A DNA stretch of 64,000 bases from Heterohyrax brucei (taxonomy: Eukaryota > Chordata > Mammalia > Hyracoidea > Procaviidae): positions 145,561,701-145,625,700 of the forward strand of contig CM053140.1 of the NCBI GenBank assembly GCA_028571685.1, given 5' to 3'. A program made the position numbers and the translations under genes. Each line of letters begins with the position of its first letter. Position 1 is the stretch's first letter. The notes beneath the pieces were generated by a model. The model worked only from the letters and a program-made list of their open reading frames with translations. It was not told the origin of the DNA and searched no databases. Positions 33,340 to 43,975 of this stretch are shown here, in pieces.

Positions 33340-34936
33340 CTCCATAATTTAAAAGACACTGGAAAACTTCAACAACAAAAACACAAATAGCTCGATTAAA
33401 AAATGAGCAAAGGATATGAATAGGCACTTCACCAAGGAAGACATCCAGGTGGCTAACAGATATGTGAGGAAATAGTCACAGTCATTAGCCACTAGAGATA
33501 TCCAAATCAAAACTACAGTGAAATACTCTCTCACTGCAACAAGGACAGCATTAATCAAAAAACACAAATAATAATTGCTGAAGATTCTGTGGAGAGACTA
33601 GAATACTTGTATATCATTGGTGGAAATGTAAAATGGTACAACCAGTTTTGAAACTCTTTTGTCACTTTCTTAAAAAGCTAGAAATAGAAATACCATATGA
33701 CACAGCAATCCCATTTCTTGAGATGTATCCTAAAGAAATAAAGGCTGTCAGATGAATAGATATATAAACACTAATGTTTACTGCAGCACTGTCCACAATA
33801 GCAAACAAAAAAATGGAATAGTCATAGGGAGCCATCAACAGATGAGTAGATTAACAAATTATGGCATATTCATACAATGGAATACTATGCAATGGTAAAG
33901 AACAATGAAAATCTTTGGAAAACTCCCATAACACGGAGGAATCTGGAAGGCACTATGCTGAGTAAAATTAGTCTATTGCAAAAGGACGACTACTGTATGA
34001 CACCACTATTATAAGGAATAAAGTAAGGGGTTAAACACAGAAAAAGCAGTCTCTGATGGTTACAAGGGTGGAAGGGAGGGAGAAGTATTCATTGATTGGA
34101 TAGCAGGTAGGAATTAGGCTAGGTGAAGAGGAGAACGCACAGTAGACAGGAGGTCAGCACAGCTAGAGTAAACCAAAACGCAGTGGTTCGCTAAATATAA
34201 CCCAATACTTCAAAGGACAGAGTAGCAGTGACAGGGGTCTGGGAATGGTGGTTTCAGGGGACATCTAGCTCATTTGGCATTAAAAAAAAAAAAAAATTAA
34301 GAAAAGGTTCTGCATCCCTCTATGGTGGCTGGCATCTGGGTTCTTAAAAGCTAAGCCAAGTAGCAATCTAAGAAGCATAAATTCATCCCAAGCTACCTGG
34401 AGAAGAGGAGAGTGAAAGACATCAAACACATAAGAAAAATATAAGCCCAAGAGACAGAAAGGGCCATATAATCTAGAGACGACAACAAAATGAGACCAGA
34501 AGAACTAGATGGTGCCTGGGCACCGCCAAGGTCTGCCCTGACAGGAAATATAGAGTCTCTGGCATAGCAGGAGAAAACGGGTGTGCAGAACTAAAACTCT
34601 GTTAAAAAGACCAGACTTGATGACCCAGTCAGCTGGAGGGTCCCTGGAAGACATGCCCCCGCATTCTCTGTTAGCCCAGAGCTGAAAGCCCTCACAGAGC
34701 CAACTCTTCAGACAAAGACTGGAAGAGACTCTAAGACATAAAATGATACTGGCAAAGAGTGTGCTTCTTGACTTAGGTACACACATGAGGCTCACTGGGC
34801 AGGTCCAGAAGTCAGATGGGCGTCGGGGGGTTGGGTGAGGTGGTGAGGACAGGAACTGATTGAATGGACACAGGAAACACAGAGTGGAAAAGACGAATGT
34901 GCTGTCATAAGGCGGGAGAGCAGCTAGAATTACATG
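33340..34936 (+). mobile_element. Old L1 3' part (ORF2 C-terminus and 3' UTR)
   Basis: ORF2 C-terminal DNA is clear: 'aaaaaatgagcaaaggatat', 'agatatccaaatcaaaacta', 'ctagaatacttgtatatcat', 'gaaataccatatgacacagc' and 'ggcatattcatacaatggaa'. The 3' UTR includes 'gggatggaagggaggg'-type purines near 34070, 'gcatctgggttcttaaaagc', and a tail that parallels the younger L1 3' UTR (39000-39680). Frames are fully broken. It runs up to the mariner fold-back element at 34937. Confidence 0.8.
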
Positions 34937-35464
34937 TGAGGACTGACAAGTTCACAAAGTAATCAGAAAAACTGCTACATACCACACTGCTGAATATCCC
35001 TATGGTCAGCACTCCCCTTGGGAAGCTATGTACTCATGCCAGCACCTAGTCTACCCTTCAAAATAATTTTGGAACTCTTTCTAAACAGCCATCAGAGCTG
35101 TCATCATTTTACACTTGATGTCCTGAAGGTCATCAAAATCTCCCTTTCCATATTTCCTTTATCTTCAGGTAAAGAAAAAAGTCACTGGGGGCAGATCAGC
35201 TGAGTAGGGAGGGTGTTTCGATACAGTTATTTGTTTACTGGCTAAAAACTCCCTCACAGACAACTATACGATTCAGTTTGCAAACCTGCCATCATGAGAC
35301 ATGGCCATTCCAGAAAGAGTTTCAAAATCGCTTTGAAGGGTGGACTAGGTACTAATGTCAGCGCCTACCTTCCCAAGGGGAATACTTCAAAGGTGACTGT
35401 ATTCAACAATAAGGGCTGTAGCAGTTGGAACAATTGAGTCCGAAGATTTAATTGTCCAACCTGG
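34937..35464. mobile_element. Mariner-derived fold-back element, copy B
   Basis: The most complete fold-back copy. Left arm: 'ttgggaagctatgtactcat', 'cctagtctacccttcaaaat'. Right arm on the minus strand: 'ttgggaaggtaggcgctgac', 'cctagtccacccttcaaagc'. Centre: a minus-strand transposase C-terminal segment, then 'ctatacgattcagtttgcaa', a terminal-repeat copy, then 'tggccattccagaaagag'. It begins TGAG and the right end reads 'taattgtccaacctggta'. Confidence 0.8.
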
Positions 35465-36045
35465 TAGCAGTGTGTGTGTAGGTTTTTATACAACAAATTG
35501 ACATGGATTGTAAGCTTTCACTTAAATCACAATTGAAATTTTTTTTAATTAGAAAAAAAGCTCTTTCTTTCCCGGCCTTTCTCTAATCAATGGCATCTGT
35601 TCATACACAAATTATCTTATTAACATTATCATTAAAATAACATTTAAAAACTCATCTTTAAATTTCATGAGCTCTTTATTACAGAGAACTAATTTCAAAA
35701 TCACTAATAAAGCAAAATTAGTCATGTAATAACATCACAAACCTAACGTACTATCCAAACTGCTTATGAAAACTATGGCAAGATAGGTACACATACCTAG
35801 ATTTTTTTTTAGTCAAAGTGAGAAAGAAGATTAATACCTATTTAATGCACAGATATACAATAATAAGGCAAACCATACTGTGAAATCATGTTCCCAAAAG
35901 AAATACAATTTTCCATTTTTATATCATAAATATCTAAATATTTCCTGTTATGGTTACTCCAGAAGAATATAAACTCTTCTTTCTTTTGCCAATAGATTAT
36001 AAGAACACATGTGTGCATACACGTACACACGTATACATACATAGG
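35465..36045. other. No recognised feature
   Basis: AT-rich, with a (gt/ca)-rich stretch near 36008-36043. Confidence 0.4.
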
Positions 36046-36425
36046 AGTCCATCAGAGCTATCATCTTATTACCCTTGATGTCCTCAATGTCATCAAAATG
36101 TCTTCCTTTCAATATTTCCTTTATCTTCAGATATAGAAAAAAGTCATTGGGAGCCAAATCAGGTGAGTAGAGAGGGTGTTCCAATACAGTTATTTGTTTA
36201 CTGGCTAAAAACTCCTTCACAGACAGCTATACAATTAAGTTCACAAATTTGCCACCACGCCACTGTGCACAATGGCCATTCCAGAAAGAGTTCCAAAATT
36301 GCTCTGAAGGGTGGACTAGACACTGACGTTGGTACATACTTTGAAGGTGAGCTATAGTGATATTCAGCCATAAGGTATGTAGCACTTAGAACAATTAAGT
36401 TTGTGGGCTTAATTGTCGGACCTCA
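36046..36425. mobile_element. Mariner-derived fold-back element, copy C, left arm deleted
   Basis: Begins near 'taggagtccatcagagctat', keeps the transposase-derived centre, the terminal-repeat junction 'ctatacaattaagttcacaa', and the complete right arm ending 'aattgtcggacctca' at a TA (36426-36427). The left inverted arm is missing. Confidence 0.8.
36060..36220 (-). pseudogene. Mariner transposase C-terminal fragment in copy C
   Basis: The minus strand encodes KEFLASKQITVLEHPLYSPD followed by LAPNDFFLYLKIKEILKGRH, which is the C-terminal catalytic block of mariner transposases, including the last Asp of the D,D34D triad in the SPDLAPNDFF motif. Only this part of the protein remains. The other fold-back copies hold the same segment in poorer form. 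Confidence 0.85.
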
Positions 36426-37104
36426 TATGTGCATATATTCTTATAATCTGGTGGCAGAAGAAATACTAAAAGTAAGACAGAAGAATGGAAGCTGGCTATA
36501 AAATTACAGTAAACAATTTACTGCAGTCTCTTAACATACTAAAGAGAAGATTTATTTCATGCCTACATAGCTCCTGGAGGTTTTGCTCATCGTTGAAAAG
36601 ATAAGCACTACACAAAGAGAGAAATAGTACTTATGAATTTTGTACTGAACAGCAAACGAGAAAAGACATTCATGGAATAAATAATGACTCAAATTTACTT
36701 TGTCAAAAATATCCATTCTCATGATACGGAACTCTGTCAAAAGGCTTGAATATTTGTCTATCCCTGCCCCCTTGTGGTGGCGTGTGACTCTCAGATAAGG
36801 TACCTGAAATTTGACGTGAGGAAAGCAAACACTCCTAGTTTGAAAACAGACTTATGAATGCAATAATATACAATATAATATATAATTACATATTACATAT
36901 AATATAACAAGTAATAATATATAACAGAATAATTTTACCCCCAACAACATGTGTATACTTAGTGTAATACTTGTGGGTAATTTTTTAAGAGTTATTACAT
37001 AACAAATAGTCAAAAATGCAATATATTACAATACTCTCAGACAGAAACCAGTAGCAGAATTATGGTTAATTCTTATTTTAGGTTTTCAAAGACTTTTAGC
37101 GATA
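36426..37104. other. Unassigned AT-rich sequence
   Basis: Includes a very AT-rich stretch at 36858-36925 built from 'taatatata' and 'attacatat' units, a simple low-complexity tract. Confidence 0.5.
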
Positions 37105-37290
37105 ATTATGTAGAGCTATGCGATCCGACTCGACGGCACTTGGCCATGCTTTACCCAGAGACTATATAGGATGATCTGATATACATCAATGAACCCCAAC
37201 AATGAATGGTTATTAAAGACCTGCTATAGGACTCGACAGCAGTAGGTTTCTATAGGAACCAAACTCAGCAGTACCTAACAACGGCAACAA
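37105..37290 (+). mobile_element. AfroSINE/RTE 3'-end fragments
   Basis: 'gcgatccgactcgacggcac' and later 'ggactcgacagcagtaggtt', then 'agtacctaacaacggcaaca', are 3'-end pieces of the shared AfroSINE/RTE tail. Two severely truncated copies are likely. Confidence 0.55.
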
Positions 37291-37303
37291 CATAATGTCA
37301 CTG

Positions 37304-37452
37304 GAGGTCTGGTGGTGTAGTGGTTAAGAGCTCAGCTGCTAATCAAAAGTTGGCAATTCAAACCCACTATCTGCTTCTAGGAAACCCCAGGAAGCACTTC
37401 TACTCTGTCCTATAAGGTCACTAAAAGTTGGAATCAACTCAGTGGCAACATT
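37304..37452 (+). mobile_element. AfroSINE
   Basis: Plus-strand copy: 'ggaggtctggtggtgtagtg', 'gctcagctgctaatcaaaag', 'cttctactctgtcctataag' and 'ggaatcaactcagtggcaac'. Confidence 0.9.
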
Positions 37453-37479
37453 TTTATTTTATTTTTTATATAGGGTTGC

Positions 37480-37914
37480 TCTGAGTCAGCAATGGGTCAT
37501 ATGTTAGGCACTAGATTAAATATTGGGACAAAAATGATAAGCAATAATAAACACAGCCCTGGACTTCACAAGATTTATGCTTTGTAAAAGAAAAAAGCAA
37601 GCAACAAATAATCACAATAAAAAATTAGCATCACAAAGTGGTGCCAGAAGGAAGAGAATATGGTTCAGTGAGAGCCAAGAACAACAGAAATGGACTTGAG
37701 GTGGGGAGGCTAAAGAAGAAGACGAGTTTCCTAGGCAACGAGTGCTAGGGTAGGTAGGAGGAGGCATGCACCGGAAGTACAGAGGTCCTGGCGGGACAAT
37801 GGCTTGCCAAATGCCTGGAATCCAGAGAGGGTATCCCAGCAACATGGAAAGTTAGCCATGGGCCAACATTTGCAGGACCAATGGAGGCCATGTATATGAA
37901 TTTAAATCTTTAAC
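37480..37914 (+). repeat. Ancient mammalian interspersed repeat, left part
   Basis: Same ancient repeat as 1-1325: 'tgttaggcactagattaaat', 'aagcaagcaacaaataatca', 'aaatgcctggaatccagaga' and 'ggaggccatgtatatgaatt'. It reads into the L1 target site. Confidence 0.5.
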
Positions 37915-37927
37915 AGTAATAGGAAGC

Positions 37928-38686
37928 CATCCAAAGACTTTATTAATAGAATTAAAAGAACACCCACAGAATGGGAGAAAATATTTGGCAACTCTGTCAG
38001 ACCGAGGCCTGATCTCCATAATCTATAAGATACTAAAAAATATCAATAAGAAGAAGATAAACCATCCAATTAAGCGATGGGCAAAGGAGATGGACAGACA
38101 CTTCACTAAAGAGGAGATCCAGGCAGCCAAAAAACACATGCGGACATGTTCACGATCTTTAGTTATTAAAGAAATTCAAATCAAGACAACAATGAGATAC
38201 CATCTCACCCCAACAAGATTGGCCATGATCCAGAAAACACAAAACAACAAATGCTGGAGAGGCTGTGGGGAAAGTGGAACCCTCCTACACTGTTGGTGGG
38301 GTTGCAAAATGGTCCAGCCTCTTTGGAAGGCAATCTGGTGCTTCCTTAAAAAACTGGATATTGATATACCATTTGACCCAATAATTCCACTACTTGGAAC
38401 ATATCCTACAGATTCAAGGCCTTTCACACCAATGGACACATGCACCAGAAAGTTTATCACAGCACAGTCCACGACAGCAAAAAGATGGAATCAACCCAGA
38501 TGCCCAACAATAGAAGAATGGATAGGTAAACTATGGTACATATACTCAGTGGAGCACTACGCAATGATAAAGAATAACGATGATTCCAGGAAACATCTCC
38601 TAACCTGGTTTCAACTGGAAGACATTATGTTGAGTGAAAGTAGTCAGCAACAAAGGGACAAATACTGTATGAGACCTCTACGATAA
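37928..38686 (+). pseudogene. L1 ORF2 C-terminal fragment
   Basis: After a 2-bp deletion near 37996 relative to the other L1, the frame is open to a TAA at 38684-38686. It encodes NINKKKINHPIKRWAKEMDR, KKHMRTCSRSLVIKEIQIKT, TMRYHLTPTRLA and the cysteine-rich CWRGCGESGTLLHCWWGC block, ending SSQQQRDKYCMRPLR. This is the region after the reverse transcriptase domain; endonuclease and catalytic parts are absent. Confidence 0.9.
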
Positions 38687-38737
38687 GACCTCAAAAACAG
38701 ACTTGTGTATAGAAGAAAAGATTCTTTGACAGCTGCA

Positions 38738-38773
38738 AGGGAGGGGAGGGAGGGAGGGGAAGGGGGAAGGGTT
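38738..38773 (+). repeat. L1 3' UTR G-rich polypurine tract
   Basis: A run of GGGA-type repeats ('gggaggggagggagggaggg') able to form a G-quadruplex. Such tracts are typical of mammalian L1 3' UTRs. Confidence 0.85.
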
Positions 38774-39701
38774 TAGTTTAGGTAGTTACTAGAAATCTAG
38801 TTGGAAAAAAGCGGTAATAGCACACATTAGAAACAAGAACAACATTAAGTGGACTTCAGCATAGCTTGAGTACTCCTTCCATCTTGACTCAATATTGCAA
38901 GGATAGAGTAGCTGGGGCAGGGGGCGGGGGACCATGCTCTTAGGCGAATTCCAGGCCAATTGGCACAACTAGCATTTTGCTAAGAGAGCTCTCTGCACCC
39001 CACATTGGTGAGTGGCATCTGGGGTCTTAAAAGCTGCCAAGCTGCCATCCGAGGACACAGCAAATGGTCCCAACTCAGCAGGAACGGATGCTCACCGAGG
39101 ACCAAAATGACATGCGGTAAAGACAACCGAGAAGACAGAGAGACCCGCAAGAGTGAGTGCCTACATCGACTTGGGACCGGAAGAACCAGTTGGTGCCCGG
39201 CCACCATCAGCGATAACCACGATGGAGCTCACAGAGAGGAGTCTCACTGGCAACACAAGAATAAAAAGGGGTACATCATGAGATCTCCACTGAAAGACCT
39301 CAATTGATGGTCCAGCGGTTTGGGGGTTCCTCTGAGAGCATGGCCCCCGGCCCTGATACTGCCCTTTCCCATAAATTATAACAAAGTTCCACTCTTTGGA
39401 CAGGAATGGATTGGACTTGGCAATGCAGAGTGACCATATATTGGAAGCACTTTGTGGTTCTATACATCTACAGGATATCATCTTGCTGACATCTGGCTGG
39501 AGGAAGGGGAGTGGACAGAGAGGAGGGGAAAGGAGGTTGTTGGGAGGATGAGACATGTATGGAGCAGAGAGGAATAGTGTGCAGTCACTGGACAGGGAGA
39601 GCAGTGGAAGCTGCATATAGGTGGGCATGTAAATTTATACGTGAATGTACATTTTCACTCAGTTATGTTAAATAAAAATAAAAAAAAGAGTAATAGGAAG
39701 C

Positions 39702-39814
39702 TATTGAAATGCTTTTAACAGGATGTTGAAAAATCCAATCCATATTTTAGAAATACATTAAATATTTGAAACTAAGTATTAAGAAAATAAAGGAAGACCA
39801 AATCACATCTTTTT
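39702..39814 (+). repeat. Ancient mammalian interspersed repeat, right part
   Basis: 'ctattgaaatgcttttaaca' and 'ggatgttgaa' continue the repeat interrupted at 37927. Confidence 0.45.
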
Positions 39815-40210
39815 CGTTAGTGGTTGCTGTCACATCAACTCCAGCTCATGGAGACCTTAGAAACAACATATTGCTTGAACCTTCACCATCTTCACCCTCG
39901 TTAGTAAGTTTGAGTCCAATGTCATGGCTATTGAGTTAAAGCCTTCTCATTAAAGGATTTCCTTGGCCCTCTGCCTTACCTAAAAAATAGGGTGTTCTTT
40001 CCTAGAGACTGGTCTTTCATGATGACATAGCTCTGTTGGACAATATTCTGCTGTGATCTGTAAGATTTTTGTTGTCTAATTTCCTATGTAGATCATCAGG
40101 CCATTCTTCCTAGTTTATCTTAGTCTGTAAGCCAAATGTATAATTCTCATACACCCAGTGTGTGGTTCTTAGGTGTATGACTCTGCTAGGCTTTGAACTT
40201 TGAAAATTTA
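39815..40210 (-). mobile_element. Decayed RTE-derived element
   Basis: The left half resembles the complement of the RTE 3' end ('tggttgctgtcacatcaact', 'gttagtaagtttgagtccaa'). From about 40035 it resembles the complement of the RTE 5' region ('catcaggccattcttcctag', 'tttatcttagtctgtaagcc'). The middle is missing. Divergence is high. Confidence 0.5.
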
Positions 40211-40257
40211 ATTCTCATGGTGCCATTAAAGTAGAGAGTACTCTGTCCGATAGCATC

Positions 40258-40570
40258 ACTAGGAGCCCTGGTAGGGCTGCTAACAAAAGGGTCAGCTCCT
40301 CAAATCCACCAGCCACTCTTTGGAACTCCTACCAAGCAATTATATTCCGTCCTATAGGGTTGGAAACCCTGGTGGAATAGTGGTTAAGTGCTATGTCTGC
40401 TAACCATAAAGTCAGCAATTCTAACCCACTGGGTGCTCCTTGGAAACTCTATGAAGTAGCTCTACTCTGTCCTATAGTGTCACTATGAGATGGAATCAAC
40501 TTGATGACAATGAGCTTTGGTAGGGGTAGTTTATAGGGTGATTATCAGTTGAAATCTACTAGACAGCACA
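40258..40570 (+). mobile_element. AfroSINE interrupted by a second AfroSINE
   Basis: The outer copy starts 'aggagccctggtagggctgc' and runs to 'ccgtcctatagggt'; it resumes at 40532 with 'tatagggtgattatcagttg' and ends near 'tctactagacagcaca'. The younger copy lies between. Confidence 0.85.
40361..40531 (+). mobile_element. Inner AfroSINE with 8-bp target duplication
   Basis: Starts 'tggaaaccctggtggaatag' and ends 'gagctttggtaggggtagt'. The direct repeat 'tatagggt' is at 40353-40360 and 40532-40539. It inserted into the older AfroSINE in the same orientation. Confidence 0.9.
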
Positions 40571-41629
40571 ACAATAGAGCAGGACAAGTCTCCAAAAAAG
40601 AAAAAGCAAAAATTAAATAAGCTTAAAAAATGAAAACTCTGGTCAAAGAAGTTTAAAGTACCTGGGCTGTAAAAGAATAAACAAAGATTAAAAAGTTTCT
40701 CAGTGTAGATAGGCAGGCACGCAAATTTAATTTGGATTGCATACTTCCAAGTAATCACAGCTGGAAAAAAGAAAAGGCTCTCAGGGAATTTCAGACGGAA
40801 GAGAGACTTCAGTTAAAACCAAGCTGTGGAAGTCAGGGAAGACGTAGAGAATATAGGCAAAGGAGCAGAGAAAATCACTAAATGGCTGATTCACTGAAAA
40901 TCAAACCATCAAATGCACTGACTGAACAAAAATAATTTTATAAGTTCTGTGAAGAATACTCAATAACTAAACAGCAGACATTTCCTATGCAGTGAGCAAA
41001 GTTTCTCTTTTCATATGAGAATTATCATTTATACTAATTTTTCATCCTTTCTTCAAATGTCATTTTGCATTAAGCCAACATTTCAACATTCATTTATCAC
41101 TTTACAACTTTCAGTCAATTTATATTTTTATCCTTCTTGCATCTCTTTCATTTGGTCCAACGTAGAATTTCTTTTCATTGCTTTAGGTGCTTTCATGGAG
41201 AATCATTTTGCAAATTGCTACCAACCACGTGAAGATATCTTAATTGTTCCTTGGTAGAAATCACATATTTGCTTTCACATAAGATGTAATGGTGGTAATG
41301 AATTTTAATTCATTTTGGATGAATTTAGATCTTCTTTCTAAACAATGTAACTGAAACATTGTATTTAATTAAATATTGACTAATTAAAAATTCTAACTTA
41401 TTTTCAGTGCCTGTGAATTTAAATTTAAAGTTTAATCTCAAAGTTAAATGCTAGAGATATAAAAGGAAAGCTGATATGCCATTTGAGAAAATGGCAAAAG
41501 AATATGGAAAATGCTTAGAGTTAACAAAAATAGAAGTGACATTCAAGAATAATTAAAACTATTTCAGAAGTAGATAAGCAGTCCCTTTACATACAATGCT
41601 ACCAAAATAATTGGTTAGACAATAGTTTT
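40571..41629. other. No recognised feature
   Basis: AT-rich sequence; open frames such as 41015-41257 (plus) have no recognisable domain. Confidence 0.35.
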
Positions 41630-41790
41630 GCCTTTACCCATTGCTGTCAAGTCAATTGTGACTCATAGCAACCCTATCTAACAGGGCAGAACTTCCCCAC
41701 AGGGTTTCCAAGGAGTGGTTGGTGAATTTGAACTGCTGACCTTTTTGGTTAGCAGTCATAGCTCTTAACCACTGCACCACCAGCTTTCCA
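41630..41790 (-). mobile_element. AfroSINE
   Basis: Minus-strand copy: 'gctgtcaagtcaattgtgac', 'agggtttccaaggagtggtt', 'tttttggttagcagtcatag' and 'ccactgcaccaccagctttc'. Confidence 0.9.
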
Positions 41791-42149
41791 TTTTTTCCTT
41801 TAGGAATATTAATTAATATTAATTCTATTTCGGCAACCTTTAGCATTTATGGATTTCTTTTCCAGATTCTCAGGTGATGTATCTATTTTAAAAGTTAATA
41901 TCCAGAAAGTCATATTCCATCACTGGGCCCCAAACTTAAACATTCTCATAGCTTTAACTATAACAATTACTTGGAATAAACTGATAAATTCTGTAATGTG
42001 ATAGACTGATCATTTGGCAGATGGCCATTCACGGACCTGATCCTTTAGCAAATGTATCTTATAATTAGGAAATGTTTAATTCACTATAATAAAGACAAAG
42101 AGTTTACAGTTTTGGAAAGGTGAGTACCTAAATAATTACAATCTTTCTG
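41791..42149. other. No recognised feature
   Basis: No gene or repeat recognised. Confidence 0.35.
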
Positions 42150-42401
42150 ATGAATATTTAGAAAGGAGGAGTGCAAAGTTCTGTGGTAGCACAGAAGGGA
42201 TGGGTGGGTGGGAAGTGGATGTTGCTGCAAGGAAGACTCCTCAAAGCTCACAAAGTATGACAACTTAGCTGATTTTTTGAAAGTTTTTGGAAGATAAAAA
42301 TGTAGGAAAAGATACGTCGCTTTTTGAAGTGTGAAACAGTATGCTGCTGTCTGAGAATGGCAAACAATGCAGCTTCAGCATCCAGTGCTTGAGAGGCATG
42401 T

Positions 42402-42507
42402 TGCTGCCGTCGTGTTAGGAACTGTCCAGTTGATTCAGACTCACAGCGACCCTGTACACAATAGAATGAAACACTGCCTGGTCTTGTGCCATATCCACAA
42501 ATGGTAG
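42402..42507 (-). mobile_element. RTE 3'-end fragment
   Basis: Minus strand: 'ctgccgtcgtgttaggaact', 'ttcagactcacagcgaccct', 'aatgaaacactgcctggtct' and 'tgtgccatatccaca', matching the last about 100 bp of the RTE. Confidence 0.8.
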
Positions 42508-42604
42508 GAGATGAATTTTTAACAAAGAAAAAAGAAAAAAAGCTTACAAGATTAATTATATTTAAAAAGGGAAATTTCTTATCAATTACTACGATTTAGA
42601 ACTT

Positions 42605-42668
42605 GACTAGGTTTAGGGTCGCTGTGAGTTAAACTTGACTCGATGGCAGTGGGTTTGGTTTTTGGTTT
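42605..42668 (+). mobile_element. AfroSINE 3' fragment
   Basis: 'tttagggtcgctgtgagtta' and 'cttgactcgatggcagtggg' followed by the T-rich tail. Confidence 0.85.
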
Positions 42669-43002
42669 AGATTTAGGGAATAAAAAAGGGACAGGTCCAA
42701 AAATGATGTGTTTCAAAGGGAAAATTTTTATAAGTTCAGAAAAAATATATTTAGGGGAATTAAAATGATGAATTTAATTTTAGATATATTGTGTTTGAGG
42801 TGCTTGCATAACATTTAAATAGAAAATGTCAGGTAGGAAATTGATTAGAGGGTTTGGAGCTCAAGAGAGGTGTAAGGACTAAATAAAAGACTCAGAAATG
42901 AGTGTAATTGAAGCCATAGAAGTGAATATTATCAGAAAAATATTTAGAGTAAAAATGGGGAGGCTAGGGGGAGAGAACCCTGAGAATCACCAGTATTTAG
43001 GA

Positions 43003-43198
43003 AGCTGTTGTTAGCTGGTATTGCCAGCTCACAGGGACCCCAGGTGACAGGGCAAATTGTTCCACAGCGTTTTCTGGGCAGTAGTCTTTTAGATCACTAG
43101 GACTTTCTTCTGCAGAGCAACTGGGTGAGTTTTGAAGGTCAGTCTTATGGTCATCAAGGCAGCTAACAGAGCACTTAACTGCTGCATCACCAGGGCTA
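43003..43198 (-). mobile_element. AfroSINE, long subtype
   Basis: Minus-strand copy with 'ttgccagctcacagggaccc', the extra block 'gcagtagtcttttagatcac' and the head end 'ctgctgcatcaccagggc'. Diverged. Confidence 0.75.
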
Positions 43199-43611
43199 TT
43201 TAAGGAGTCACCAGAAGATAAACAGTCCCCAAAGTTAGACTTAGCAAGAGTGTCTAAAATAGTAATGGGAAATAGAAAGACACTAAAGGAAAAGTACACT
43301 TCAGGAAAGGTGGAATGGTCAACAAAATTAAATATTGCAGAAAAGTTAAGTGGTATAAGATCTAGGAAGTCTCTTTTAAATATGTTATTAGGTAACAGGA
43401 GGTGATTCATTGCAATCCAAGGGTACAAGCCAAACTGACCGGTAGTGTGAGGGAACAGAAAACAGCAAGTGAAGATTTCAGCAGATGGTATTTGCTAAGA
43501 TTACAGGGATAAAAGCATGTTTAAATGTGGAAATAGAGTGCAGAGACTGAAGAAGTATATCACCATGCTTACCTCATAAGCAAAATGATTATTTTTCTAA
43601 TTTCATTCTTG

Positions 43612-43685
43612 AATCTGGTTGATTTGAGCTGCCAACCTTTGGATTAGCATCCTCAGCTCTTAACCACTGTGTTACCAGGGTTTCC
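43612..43685 (-). mobile_element. AfroSINE 5' fragment
   Basis: Only the tRNA-like head is present: 'tgagctgccaacctttggat' and 'ttaaccactgtgttaccagg', with 'gtttcc' at the end. Confidence 0.8.
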
Positions 43686-43754
43686 TTAAACTGCAGAGTG
43701 AGTATATAAAAGTATCTCCTTTGTGACATCTAATGATATATTCATGAAGAGATT

Positions 43755-43975
43755 CATGTTGCGTGCTGATGGGTGCCATCAAGTTGATTCTGGCTCATTA
43801 CAACCCTATATGATGAAGTAGAACTTCCCCCAGAGGGTTTTCTGGGCTATATTCTATATGGGAGCAGATAGCCTGGTCTCTTTTACCACAGAGCCACTGG
43901 TAGACTCGAACCTTCCCATTGACAGCCAAGCACATAACCATGTCACAATCAAGGTTCCTTGCATATGTTGCCTAG
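43755..43975 (-). mobile_element. AfroSINE, long subtype
   Basis: Minus-strand copy: 'gatgggtgccatcaagttga', 'gagcagatagcctggtctct', 'agactcgaaccttcccattg' and 'aagcacataaccatgtcaca'. Confidence 0.85.

Larger units (their letters stand above)
37928..39688 (+). mobile_element. Young 5'-truncated L1 with perfect 13-bp target duplication
   Basis: Flanked by 'agtaataggaagc' at 37915-37927 and 39689-39701, without mismatch. It ends in an A-rich tail (39670-39688). It matches the L1 at 63068-64000 almost base for base over the shared part, so both come from the same recent subfamily. It contains only the ORF2 C-terminus and the full 3' UTR, the usual result of incomplete target-primed reverse transcription. 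The ancient repeat continues on both sides. Confidence 0.95.
42150..43420 (+). repeat. Ancient mammalian interspersed repeat with SINE and RTE insertions
   Basis: Blocks such as 'atattgtgtttgaggtgctt', 'tttggagctcaagagaggtg', 'atagaagtgaatattatcag', 'gagagaaccctgagaatcac' and 'ggaatggtcaacaaaattaa' keep the same order as the copy at 1-1325. An RTE 3' fragment (42402-42507), an AfroSINE fragment (42605-42668) and a long-subtype AfroSINE (43003-43198) interrupt it. Confidence 0.5.

Noticed and set aside
42997-43428. Minus-strand frame of 143 codons
   Set aside because: It crosses an AfroSINE and an ancient repeat and has no domain; it is a composite chance frame.
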